Shown here: piece by piece, positions 41,293 through 49,494 of the stretch
Position numbering within the stretch: the first letter of the stretch is position 1
Layout of the letters: every line of letters starts with the position of its first letter
From: DATBFG01 sp036558645
Lineage (GTDB): Bacteria > Acidobacteriota > Terriglobia > Terriglobales > Acidobacteriaceae
Length of the DNA: 50,556 bases
Reading direction: 5' to 3'
Assembly (NCBI GenBank): GCA_036558645.1
Contig: DATBFG010000027.1
Span: 1 to 50,556 of the forward strand
Position numbers and translations under genes: made by a program
The notes under the pieces: model-generated
The model's database searches: none
Told to the model about the DNA's origin: nothing
What the model saw: only the letters and a program-made list of their open reading frames with translations

Positions 41293-42233
41293 ACTTGCTT
41301 GCCACAACTTTCGGTCTCGGAGTACGCACCCGCAACGCGCTATATGATCGCGGGATACTCCCCTCGCGGCGCCTCGCCGGACCCGTCATCAGTGTCGGCA
41401 ACCTCTCCGTAGGCGGTTCTGGAAAAACTCCCTTCGTGCTCATGCTGGGAGAAATCCTGAAGTCTCGCAACATAACCTTCGACATCCTCTCGCGTGGCTA
41501 TGGCCGCCAGACCAGGGGAATCGCTCTTGTGGACTCCAACGGGGATGCCAGAACCTTCGGCGACGAACCGTTGCTGATGGCGCGCCGCTTGGGAGTTACC
41601 GTTATTGTCGGCGAAGATCGCTACCAGGCCGGCCAGTTCGCTGAAGCCCGGTTCGGTCCACGCTTGCATCTTCTCGACGATGGTTTCCAGCATCGCGCTC
41701 TCGCCCGCGATTTCGATATTGTGCTCGTCACGCCCGAAGACCTACGCGATTCGTTACTTCCCGTAGGGCGTCTCCGCGAACCTCTCGCCTCTCTCGATAG
41801 AGCAGATGCAATTGTCCTGGCCAGCGGCGCGACTGCGGATTCCCTCGCCACAAAGGACAAGCTCATTTGGCGCGCTCGCCGCGGCATCTCGCCGAAGAAC
41901 GTTCCCGAACGGCCAGTGGTCTTTTGTGGAATCGCGCGGCCCAAGAATTTTCTTCTTCAATTGCGTATCGCCGGTATCGAACCCGTGGCCGAAGCCCTTT
42001 ACCGCGACCATCATTCTTATAGCGAACGCGACATCACTGACCTGTTGCAGCTGAAGCAAAAGAGCGAAGCTGGGGGCTTCGTGACCACGGAAAAAGACGC
42101 CATGAATCTTGGCGACTCTCTCGCCAGGCTTCAACCGGTCGCCGTGGTGCCTGTCAAGATGGAACTTATCGACTCCGCTAACGCCGTGGATACCATGTTG
42201 CGCATCATCAACGAGCGAAAGCCGCGGGCGTGA
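41289..42233 (+). CDS. lpxK: Tetraacyldisaccharide 4'-kinase
   Basis: The protein has 314 residues. The P-loop is VGGSGKTP within ISVGNLSVGGSGKTPF, the hallmark of LpxK. Further along are DDGFQHRAL and a C-terminal VTTEKDAMNL segment that is also diagnostic. It phosphorylates the lipid A precursor at position 4', before or after Kdo addition, at the inner membrane. The start overlaps the waaA stop by 4 bp (ATGA), implying translational coupling. Confidence 0.94.
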   Translation: MNLLATTFGLGVRTRNALYDRGILPSRRLAGPVISVGNLSVGGSGKTPFVLMLGEILKSRNITFDILSRGYGRQTRGIALVDSNGDARTFGDEPLLMARRLGVTVIVGEDRYQAGQFAEARFGPRLHLLDDGFQHRALARDFDIVLVTPEDLRDSLLPVGRLREPLASLDRADAIVLASGATADSLATKDKLIWRARRGISPKNVPERPVVFCGIARPKNFLLQLRIAGIEPVAEALYRDHHSYSERDITDLLQLKQKSEAGGFVTTEKDAMNLGDSLARLQPVAVVPVKMELIDSANAVDTMLRIINERKPRA

Positions 42234-42255
42234 GACAATCGTTTTTGCTGCTTTC

Positions 42256-43290
42256 ATGAGCAAGCACTCAAAAGAGATCGATCGTCTCAACAAGATTGTG
42301 CAGTCGTTCCCCAAGGTAACGGTTGCCGTTATCGGAGACCTCGTTGCCGACGAGTTTGTGACCGGCGCAATCTCGCGCGTGTCGCGGGAGGCGCCCGTCT
42401 TGATCCTCAAGCACCAGGAACGCCGGATCGTTCCCGGCGGAGGCGCCAACGCCATCAACAATCTCGCCGATCTCGGCCTGAATGTTCTGCCTGTCGGTGC
42501 CCTGGGCGATGATGAGCCCGGAAGGCTGCTGCTCAAGCATTTCCGCCACAAGCGAATTCCCATCAGTGGAGTTCTCAAAGATAAGAGTTATACGACCGTC
42601 ACCAAGACCCGCATTCTGGCAGGGATGTCGCACAATGCGCCGCAACAGGTAGTCCGCGTCGATCGCGAGCCTGAGGCCGAACCGAATCAGCACCTGAAGC
42701 GGGAACTGGTTCTTGCCGCCCGCGAGTATGTTCGCGCATCGGACGCTCTGTTAGTGTCCGACTACGGTTACGGATCGGCGACACCAGGAATCCTGAAAGC
42801 CATTGGCGAAAAGGGGAGATTGAACCGCATTCCGGTGATTCTCGACTCGCGGCATCGCTTACTTGAATACTCAGGCGTGACCGCCGCGACACCCAACGAA
42901 CCCGAAGTTGAAGAGGCCTTGCGGATCAAGATCGGTGACGACTGGGAACGGCTCTGTGCCGCGGCACAGGCAGTTTTGTCCCGTATGAAACTCGGATCGC
43001 TGGTCATCACTCGAGGCCGCGACGGCATGGTGGCGTTCGAACGCAAGCGCAAAGCCGTCGACATCCCCATTTTCGGTTCTGATGAAGTCGCGGATGTTAC
43101 CGGAGCCGGCGACACCGTGATCGCCACCTTTACCGCCGCGATGGCTGCGGGAGCGTCCACAGAGGAAGCCGCGCACCTGGCCAACTACGCTGGCGGCATT
43201 GTCGTAATGAAGCGTGGCACCGCGACAGTCTCGCAACAGGAATTGCTGGAGGCGCTCGAAAAATCGCCACCCGCGACCAGACCGCATTGA
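42256..43290 (+). CDS. rfaE1: Heptose-7-phosphate kinase (PfkB family, HldA/RfaE domain I type)
   Basis: The protein has 344 residues from the ATG at 42256. The PfkB signature is ITRGRDGM and DVTGAGDTV near the C-terminus, and the N-terminal VAVIGDLVADEFVTG and VPGGGANAINNLADLG segments match the heptose kinase. It phosphorylates D-glycero-manno-heptose 7-phosphate at C1 for ADP-heptose synthesis. In E. coli this is one half of the fused HldE; here the kinase and the nucleotidyltransferase are separate genes. Confidence 0.92.
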   Translation: MSKHSKEIDRLNKIVQSFPKVTVAVIGDLVADEFVTGAISRVSREAPVLILKHQERRIVPGGGANAINNLADLGLNVLPVGALGDDEPGRLLLKHFRHKRIPISGVLKDKSYTTVTKTRILAGMSHNAPQQVVRVDREPEAEPNQHLKRELVLAAREYVRASDALLVSDYGYGSATPGILKAIGEKGRLNRIPVILDSRHRLLEYSGVTAATPNEPEVEEALRIKIGDDWERLCAAAQAVLSRMKLGSLVITRGRDGMVAFERKRKAVDIPIFGSDEVADVTGAGDTVIATFTAAMAAGASTEEAAHLANYAGGIVVMKRGTATVSQQELLEALEKSPPATRPH

Positions 43291-43778
43291 GCACAACGCA
43301 GACAAAAATCTTCAGTCGGGAGCAACTGCGCCAACGCGTCGACGAATGGCGTCGCACCGGGGAACAAATCATCCTGGCGAACGGATGCTTCGACCTCCTC
43401 CACGTAGGGCACATTCGCTATCTCCACGGCGCAAAAAGTCTCGGCGGACGCCTCATCGTCGCTGTCAACTCTGATGACTCTGTGCGATCACTTAAGGGAG
43501 CGGGCCGCCCTATCATTCCCGCCGAAGAGCGCGCCGAAATTCTCGCCGCTCTCAGCGATGTCGATGCCGTCGTAATCTTCAGCGAACCTGACGTGCGAGC
43601 TCTGATCCGCGAGTTGCACCCTGATATCCAGGCGAAGGGTACTGACTATACCGCCGACACGGTCCCCGAACGAGACGTCGTTACTGCTTGCGGTGGAAAG
43701 GTCGAGATTGTCGGCGATCCGAAAGATCATTCCGCTACCGAGATCATTCGTTCCCGGCTGGGGCCAACGCGGAAGTGA
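43287..43778 (+). CDS. rfaE2: ADP-heptose nucleotidyltransferase (HldC/RfaE domain II)
   Basis: The protein has 163 residues, starting with the TTG at 43287, which overlaps the kinase stop codon by 4 bp (TTGA). The nucleotidyltransferase motif is GCFDLLHVGHIRYL (HxGH), and a DPKDHSATEII segment near the end is typical of the family. It adenylylates heptose 1-phosphate to ADP-heptose. GTGA overlap with waaC follows. Confidence 0.92.
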   Translation: MSTTQTKIFSREQLRQRVDEWRRTGEQIILANGCFDLLHVGHIRYLHGAKSLGGRLIVAVNSDDSVRSLKGAGRPIIPAEERAEILAALSDVDAVVIFSEPDVRALIRELHPDIQAKGTDYTADTVPERDVVTACGGKVEIVGDPKDHSATEIIRSRLGPTRK

Positions 43779-44848
43779 ACACGCCCACAGGAATTACGAG
43801 TCTGCTGATCGTTCGCCTCAGCGCCATGGGAGACATCATTCACACTCTTCCGGCAGCCTCCGCGTTACGGGATGCTTTCCCGGAAGCCGTCATCGGATGG
43901 GTTGTCGAGGAGCGCTGGGCCGAACTGCTATGCAGCATGCGTGTTCCACGCTCCGGACCTCGCTCACCACAACGTCCGTTGGCCGACAAGATTCATACCG
44001 CCAATACCGCAGTATGGCGCTCTTCACTGACATCTACGCGGACTTGGGAACAGATTGCTGCGGGACTAAGCGATTTGCGCGCTGCCAGATATCAGGTTGC
44101 CGTCGACTTTCAGGGCGCGGTGAGATCCGCTCTCGTCGCCCGCTGGTCGGGAGCACAAACGTTGTTTGGTGTGGCGCAGCCTCGCGAAAATGCCGCCAGC
44201 ATGTTTTACACGCGCCAGATTATTGCGAAGGGAACTCACATTGTTGAGCAAAATTTTTCCTTGGCAGAAGCCGTCGTCGGCCACGCAATGGATTACCCTC
44301 AAGTTGAGTTTCCCTTTGACGAATCCGCTGAACATTCGATTAATCGAGAACTCACGGCGCGCAGCATCAGAGAATTCGCAATCCTGAATCCTGGCGCCGG
44401 ATGGGGGGCCAAACAGTGGCCACCGGCGCGCTTCGGTCTTGTCGCCCGCGACCTTGCTAAAGATGGTATTCGATCGCTCATAAACTTCGGTCCGGGTGAA
44501 GAAGATCTCGTTCGCGAAGCCGAGGCAAGTAGTGACGGAGCGGCGCAGGGAATAGCCTGTTCCATCAGCGAACTCATTTCATACACGCGCCGTGCCCGGC
44601 TCTTTGTTGGTGGCGATACCGGTCCCATGCACCTGGCAGCAGCATTAGGTGTCCCTGTGGTCGGAATTTTCGGACCCACCAACCCCGCGCGAAACGGACC
44701 ATTTGGAACACGAAGCATCGTGTTACGCAGTCCTTCGAGCACCACCACCCATGCACGCCACAAGCAGCCAGAAGAAGGCCTGCTCGAAATCACCGTCGAT
44801 GACGTACTCATCGCCGCTCGACGCCTGCTGGGGAGGACGAGTGGCTAG
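43775..44848 (+). CDS. waaC: Heptosyltransferase I (GT9 family)
   Basis: The protein has 357 residues from the GTG at 43775, overlapping the rfaE2 stop by 4 bp (GTGA). It has the N-terminal LLIVRLSAMGDIIHTLPAASAL of GT9 enzymes and the C-terminal GGDTGPMHLAAALGVPVVGIFGPTNP that binds ADP-heptose. It adds the first heptose to the Kdo residue of the lipopolysaccharide core. Assignment as WaaC rather than WaaF rests on the operon and the N-terminal motif. Confidence 0.9.
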   Translation: MNTPTGITSLLIVRLSAMGDIIHTLPAASALRDAFPEAVIGWVVEERWAELLCSMRVPRSGPRSPQRPLADKIHTANTAVWRSSLTSTRTWEQIAAGLSDLRAARYQVAVDFQGAVRSALVARWSGAQTLFGVAQPRENAASMFYTRQIIAKGTHIVEQNFSLAEAVVGHAMDYPQVEFPFDESAEHSINRELTARSIREFAILNPGAGWGAKQWPPARFGLVARDLAKDGIRSLINFGPGEEDLVREAEASSDGAAQGIACSISELISYTRRARLFVGGDTGPMHLAAALGVPVVGIFGPTNPARNGPFGTRSIVLRSPSSTTTHARHKQPEEGLLEITVDDVLIAARRLLGRTSG

Positions 44849-45392
44849 CTGGTCGAAGATTGCACGTCGAATTCGCGTACCCTTGGGCTTCGCTTTCGCA
44901 GCTCTTTATCTATGGCTGGCGAATCCGGGTCTGACATCACTTGCACTCGGATCGCTATTTGTGGTCCCAGGTCTCATGCTTCGTGCTATTGCCTCTGGTC
45001 ATGTAACTAAGAACGAACAACTCACAACCTCCGGACCCTACGCATACACGCGCAATCCTCTCTATCTGGGCTCATTCGTTCTAGCCATCGGATTCGCTGT
45101 CGCAGCCAGAAGCTGGGTCATTGCCGTCGTAATGATCGCCATGTTTCTCGCCATCTATATGCCCGTCATACGCTCGGAGGAAGAGTATCTGCTCGCGCAT
45201 TTTTCTGAGTTCAAAGACTACTCAGCTCACGTACCACGGCTTCTTCCTCGCCTGACTGCTCATTCGCACGAGCACGGAGCCTTTTCTTGGAGCCTTTATC
45301 TGAAACATCGCGAGTACAATGCTCTTCTTGGAGCTCTGGCGATCATGGGCGTGCTGGCACTTAAAATGTGGTGGATCTCACGTGGAAGGTGA
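44841..45392 (+). CDS. Isoprenylcysteine carboxyl methyltransferase-like membrane protein
   Basis: The protein has 183 residues from the GTG at 44841, overlapping waaC by 8 bp, with GGAGG in front. It has about five membrane helices and the signature LTTSGPYAYTRNPLYLGSFVL followed by EEEYLLAHFSEFKDYSAHVPRLLP, the SAM-binding half of the ICMT/phospholipid-methyltransferase family. Its place in the LPS operon suggests it methylates a membrane lipid or lipid-linked group; the substrate is not known. Confidence 0.84.
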   Translation: MASWSKIARRIRVPLGFAFAALYLWLANPGLTSLALGSLFVVPGLMLRAIASGHVTKNEQLTTSGPYAYTRNPLYLGSFVLAIGFAVAARSWVIAVVMIAMFLAIYMPVIRSEEEYLLAHFSEFKDYSAHVPRLLPRLTAHSHEHGAFSWSLYLKHREYNALLGALAIMGVLALKMWWISRGR

Positions 45393-45438
45393 GTAGATGC
45401 ATCCTGGGACCCGACGTCAAGCGTCTCACCAGTAACCG

Positions 45439-46290
45439 ATGAACTTATTGTCCGCACTCGCCCGCATCCTCCTGTCCCTCGCTGTGCTTGCTGCCCCGTG
45501 GGCGAATACCGCGGCAACACAAGACCATCCGCCGGCTGGAAGCGATCACCAGGAATCCGTCAGCGCCGCCCCGCAAGGAAAGATTCTTCCGCCGCGCCAG
45601 GGATACCGTTTCCCCCTCGGCCAGACTTACGTCTTTGGAGTCGAGTGGCATTTGATCAACGCCGGAACCGCCACGCTCGGCATGGAAGCCGCCGGCGAAC
45701 ATCATCGCGTCTCGGTTCATGCTGATTCTTCTGGCGTCGTCAATCTTCTTTACAAAGTTCGAGATCAGTTCGCGGCTCTGATTGATCCTCAAACCTTCTG
45801 TTCCGCTCACCTTTTCAAGCACACCGAAGAGGGATCGCGAAAACGCGAAACGAACATCACTTACGACTACGCCCGCCACAAGAGCGTTCTCGATGAAAAG
45901 AACCTGAAGAAGAATGAGAGCAAGCACCTTGAGAATGACATCCCAGAGTGCGTGTCCGACGTGGTCAGCGGCTTCTACTACGTGGCGTCGCTTCCGCTAG
46001 AACCCGGCAGCACGATGACGTTCCCCATCAACGACGGAAAGACAACTCTCGTCCAGGCCGTCGTCGAAAAACGCGAACAAGTAAAAGTGCCCGCAGGGAC
46101 CTTTCAAACGGTACTTGTTTCAGCCGAGGCCATCTCCGGCCCGCTCAAGGGAAAAGGAAATGTCGAGATGTGGTTCAGCGACGATGCCAATCACGTCCCC
46201 GTACAGATGAAATCCAAGTTAGGCTGGGGATCGCTACTGTTCAGGCTTCAGAGGATCGACAAAGCAACAGCCGCTCCTCAATCTCAATAA
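45439..46290 (+). CDS. DUF3108-domain exported protein
   Basis: The protein has 283 residues. An N-terminal signal peptide (to about residue 26) precedes a Pro/Ser-rich linker and a beta-rich DUF3108 domain, with the features FPLGQTYVFGVEWHLINAGTATL, DVVSGFYYVASLPL and MWFSDDANHVPVQM. It resembles proteins found beside LPS-modification genes and is likely periplasmic. It follows the ICMT-like gene by 46 bp and ends at a hairpin terminator. The function is not established. Confidence 0.83.
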   Translation: MNLLSALARILLSLAVLAAPWANTAATQDHPPAGSDHQESVSAAPQGKILPPRQGYRFPLGQTYVFGVEWHLINAGTATLGMEAAGEHHRVSVHADSSGVVNLLYKVRDQFAALIDPQTFCSAHLFKHTEEGSRKRETNITYDYARHKSVLDEKNLKKNESKHLENDIPECVSDVVSGFYYVASLPLEPGSTMTFPINDGKTTLVQAVVEKREQVKVPAGTFQTVLVSAEAISGPLKGKGNVEMWFSDDANHVPVQMKSKLGWGSLLFRLQRIDKATAAPQSQ

Positions 46291-46364
46291 AAGCAGGTTA
46301 GGATCGCCCAAGGTCCCCAGCGACTGACAACTGTAACTTCTGTCATCCCCGAGCGTAGCGCACA

Positions 46365-46399
46365 CAAAGGGAAGAGCGGTCGAGGGCCCTTTGTTTTCT
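46365..46399. terminator. Terminator between the DUF3108 and TPR genes
   Basis: Stem CAAAGGG (46365-46371) / CCCTTTG (46387-46393), 15-nt loop, followed by TTTTCTC. It sits between convergent genes and partly within a degenerate copy of the repeat that starts GTCATCC at 46342. Confidence 0.5.
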
Positions 46400-46417
46400 C
46401 ATTCGACGGACTCCCTC

Positions 46418-48037
46418 CTACCTCCCCATTCTCGCTTCGGCCGATTGCACCGATTCCGCTTTCTTCAACTCCGGACGTTCCGATCCGGATCCCGCACACA
46501 CCTTCACCACCAGCGCATAATAGCTGGTTGCTTTAATAGCGTTCCCTGCTTGTTCAGCCGCCTGCGCAGCGCCATAAAGCCCATCAAACCGGTTTGGTTG
46601 CGACCTCAAGTCCGCTTCGTATTCCGTCAACGCTTCCTGTGGGCGCTTCATCCCCAGCAGCATATCGGCGAGCATTTCGCGCGCGGGAATACCGACATCG
46701 GACCTGGAGCCTTCCGCATCTTCCTCATCCGCAACAGCCCGCATGGCTGTCAACGCCTGCTCTTGTTTTCCTGTGGCGAAATCGATCCATGCTTGTGCTT
46801 GCTTGCGATCCTGTTCCACTGCCTCTTTGGCATGGTTATTCTGCCCTTTGTTGACCTTCTCTTGTATCGCTTCAATCTCGCGAACGTCGGATCTCGCTTG
46901 CTCTACCTTTCCGCTGCGTGAAGCTCCGATGGCACGCGCCCAGTATGTCACCGAGTTGTCCGAGGGGTCCGCTCCCGGGACAGGCTCCAGCGCCGCCGCC
47001 TCGCTCCAGTGATGCAACTCAAGATCGTAGCGCGCCTCAGAAACCACAAGGGCGTATATGCGCATATCGACGTCGTGGTAGTCGTGATCTTTCATCTCCG
47101 GCATGGCTTTGATTTCATCAATCAGCTTCTGCCCTTCGGCCTCGCGCCCGCTCTGCAAGTAGGCATACAAGAGGAAGTCCATCGCGTGAAACTGATGCCC
47201 CTCGCCGCCCATGTGCATCGCCGCCGTCTTTCGAGTAGCAGCAATCGACGCCACGTTTGAATCGATGTCATCCTGCCATAGCCCCAGGCGTGCAAAGATG
47301 TGCGAAGGCATGTGCAGAGCATGCGGAGCCGCGGGTGCTATCTGCGCGTATCGCCGTGCGGCTGGAAGCCCCAATTCCGCAAGCTGCGGCTTGTCATAGC
47401 TGTGGATCAGATAGTGTGCGACGCCCGGATGATTTGGCTCTTCGACGAACAACTTTTCCAGGATGGCGCCCGCCTTCTTGCGCGCCGCGAACGTCTTGTC
47501 GTCATCAGGTTCGCTCGCCAGAAGCGACAGTGCATAAAAGGCCGCGGCTTCACGATCGTCCGGGTAAGCCTGATACACGTGCTCCATCGCCTTCGAATAC
47601 GCATCCGGGCGCTCCTCTCTGCTCTTGGTGTTGTAGAAGGCGCTCATGGCCGCGATGTAATCGCGCTCCCGGTCGGTCTTCGGACCGAGCTTCTTCGCCT
47701 GCTTCACCTCCGTCTTCCCGCGCTTCGTGGTCGCATCACTAGGGAAATCCCATAGCTGATGCCACAAGCTCATGGCAACTCCCCAGTGGGCCATCGCGCA
47801 CGCAGGATCATCCTTGACGATCTGCTGAAATTCTTTTTCGGATTCTTCGTACCAGAAGGAATGCAGCAGAGCCACGCCGCGCTCAAACGGCTTCTGAACC
47901 TTGGCGGAGCAGGAAACCGGAAAGTGCACTGTCCCAAGCTGGTCGGGCGTCAATTCTTCGTGATGATGACCTTCATCTGCGCATATCGGCAGCGTAAACA
48001 GACACAGCACACAAAGAGCGAAGCAGAGTCGTGACAT
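46418..48037 (-). CDS. Secreted TPR-repeat protein
   Basis: The protein has 539 residues with a signal peptide (MSRLCFALCVLCLFTLPICA) followed by a HHHEE motif. Several TPR-like helix pairs follow: FERGVALLHSFWYEESEKEFQQIVKDDPACAMAHWG near the start, and others around residues 150, 300 and 480. The conserved ALHMPSHIFARLGLW segment is typical of a subfamily common in Acidobacteria and Planctomycetes. It probably acts as a periplasmic scaffold; no enzymatic site was recognised. Confidence 0.82.
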   Translation of the reverse strand: MSRLCFALCVLCLFTLPICADEGHHHEELTPDQLGTVHFPVSCSAKVQKPFERGVALLHSFWYEESEKEFQQIVKDDPACAMAHWGVAMSLWHQLWDFPSDATTKRGKTEVKQAKKLGPKTDRERDYIAAMSAFYNTKSREERPDAYSKAMEHVYQAYPDDREAAAFYALSLLASEPDDDKTFAARKKAGAILEKLFVEEPNHPGVAHYLIHSYDKPQLAELGLPAARRYAQIAPAAPHALHMPSHIFARLGLWQDDIDSNVASIAATRKTAAMHMGGEGHQFHAMDFLLYAYLQSGREAEGQKLIDEIKAMPEMKDHDYHDVDMRIYALVVSEARYDLELHHWSEAAALEPVPGADPSDNSVTYWARAIGASRSGKVEQARSDVREIEAIQEKVNKGQNNHAKEAVEQDRKQAQAWIDFATGKQEQALTAMRAVADEEDAEGSRSDVGIPAREMLADMLLGMKRPQEALTEYEADLRSQPNRFDGLYGAAQAAEQAGNAIKATSYYALVVKVCAGSGSERPELKKAESVQSAEARMGR

Positions 48038-48096
48038 AAGCCTCCCGTTGACACCGGAAGTCTAGCCACATGGGTATTTGCGGTCAAATCGAAGGT

Positions 48097-48295
48097 AGTC
48101 GTTGGTCAGGAAATGGATGACAAGTTGCTGTACCCTTCTACGCTCCATCTTCATTGTCATCCTGAGCGAAGCGAAGGACCTGTTCTTGTTTATCGCTCCC
48201 AAAACTGCGGCTTGGGACGTTCGATGAGACGGGAGGCAAGCTGTCGAGGACTATTGCAGCTAATCGCCAACGACTAACGACCATCGACCAACGAC
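48097..48295. repeat. Spacer with inverted arms enclosing a dispersed repeat, upstream of birA
   Basis: GTCGTTGGTC (48098-48107) is exactly complementary to GACCAACGAC (48286-48295). Additional CGACTAACGACC words lie next to the right arm. The centre contains a copy of the 27-bp dispersed repeat. Confidence 0.5.
48156..48182 (+). repeat. Dispersed intergenic repeat, copy 2
   Basis: Identical over 27 bp to 27417-27443. It lies in the same orientation within a spacer whose ends are inverted words, as copy 1 does. Confidence 0.75.
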
Positions 48296-48315
48296 GGTTT
48301 TCCCCACGACTGCCT

Positions 48316-48321
48316 TATAAT
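48316..48321 (+). promoter_or_regulatory. -10 box before the birA frame
   Basis: TATAAT followed 6 nt later by an in-frame ATC AAG GCG AAG at 48328. It resembles the TATAAT-N7-ATG arrangement of other genes in the window, but without an ATG. Confidence 0.45.
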
Positions 48322-48411
48322 TCCCCCATCAAGGCGAAGCCAAAACGTAAAGCTACCAGGAGTGTTCCGGCCGAGAAGGCCGATGCTCGCCTGGGACGCA
48401 TCATCCGCCTC

Positions 48412-49356
48412 TTGATGGGCAATGCCACTATCGTTGTCAGCGGCACCAAGGTCGCGCAGGAAATTGGAACCACGCGATCCGAGGTGTGGAGGCTGGTACA
48501 GGAACTGCGTCATCTCGGGGTCGATATTGCCGGACACCCTGCAACCGGATATCGTCTAAAAGCTATGCCAGATCTGCTCTTGCCCGACATGCTCGCGCCA
48601 CTCGTCAAGGGCACGATCTTCGACAAGAATATTCATCACTTCTATAAGATCGGTTCGACCAATACCACCGCGCTAGAGGCTGCCGCCGCCGGCGCCCCAG
48701 AAGGCAGCGTCTTCCTCGCCGAGCAACAGACCTCCGGCCGCGGTCGCGGATCGAACACTTGGCACTCTGCCGAGTCCACCGGCATCTACTGCTCGGTCAT
48801 TCTTCGTCCCGCTGTGCCGCCTTCCGAGATTCTGGTGCTAACCCTCGCCATCGGACTTGCAGTTCACGCTGCTGTCAAGGAGATCGATCCCACCGCTCCT
48901 GCAGATTTGAAATGGCCCAATGACGTGTTGATGGATGGCAGGAAGTTCTGTGGCATTCTTGCCGAGATGCAGGCGGAAGCTACGCGCGTTCGACACATCG
49001 TCGCCGGCATCGGCGTGAACGTGAATCAGACCGGTTTTCCTGCAGACCTGAAAGAGATTGCCACATCCCTGAGGATTGCAACCGGCACCGAGTGGTCGCG
49101 GCTCGACCTCTGCGCCGCGCTGCTAAAATCACTAGACCGTGAATACCGCAACTTGCTGGAGAAGTCGGACGCTCGCGATTCGATTCTGCGGCGTTTTGAA
49201 GAGCGGTCGTCGCTGGTCCGCGGCCGCCGCATCCATGTCGACGCCGACGGAGGCTACGAAGGTGTAACCGAAGGCCTCGATCCACGCGGGTTCCTGCAGG
49301 TCCGCACTCCGCAAGGACTACGCGTAGTGCTGAGCGGAGTGACGACGGCAAGGTAA
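48412..49356 (+). CDS. birA: Biotin-[acetyl-CoA-carboxylase] ligase / biotin repressor (BirA)
   Basis: The minimum canonical frame starts at TTG 48412 (or ATG 48415) and gives 314 residues. It has a winged-helix N-terminal domain (GTKVAQEIGTTRSEVWRLVQEL), then the ligase domain with GRGRGSNTWHS (the biotin-AMP loop) and KWPNDVLMDGRKFCGILAE, and a C-terminal SH3-like domain. It makes biotinyl-AMP and transfers biotin to the carboxyl carrier protein, and probably represses biotin genes. The start is unresolved: the frame is open upstream to at least 48328, and residues encoded there (ARLGRIIRLLMGN) look like the first helix of the winged-helix domain. See findings. Confidence 0.9.
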   Translation: MMGNATIVVSGTKVAQEIGTTRSEVWRLVQELRHLGVDIAGHPATGYRLKAMPDLLLPDMLAPLVKGTIFDKNIHHFYKIGSTNTTALEAAAAGAPEGSVFLAEQQTSGRGRGSNTWHSAESTGIYCSVILRPAVPPSEILVLTLAIGLAVHAAVKEIDPTAPADLKWPNDVLMDGRKFCGILAEMQAEATRVRHIVAGIGVNVNQTGFPADLKEIATSLRIATGTEWSRLDLCAALLKSLDREYRNLLEKSDARDSILRRFEERSSLVRGRRIHVDADGGYEGVTEGLDPRGFLQVRTPQGLRVVLSGVTTAR

Positions 49357-49380
49357 TGCAGTGCGCAGTTGTTTACTTTG

Positions 49381-49462
49381 CTGAAGACTGACGACTGCTT
49401 TTCGCTGACTACTGTCTTTAGCTGAAGACTGACGACTGCTTTTCGCTGACTACTGTTTTTCG
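49381..49462 (+). repeat. Tandem 41-bp repeat upstream of coaX
   Basis: Two 41-bp units (49381-49421, 49422-49462) share their first 35 bp and differ only at the end. Units are made of GACTGACGACTG-like words. A stretch of CCAACGACTAACGACC words follows up to the coaX start. Confidence 0.75.
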
Positions 49463-49494
49463 GCCAATGACCAACGACTAACGACCAACGACTG

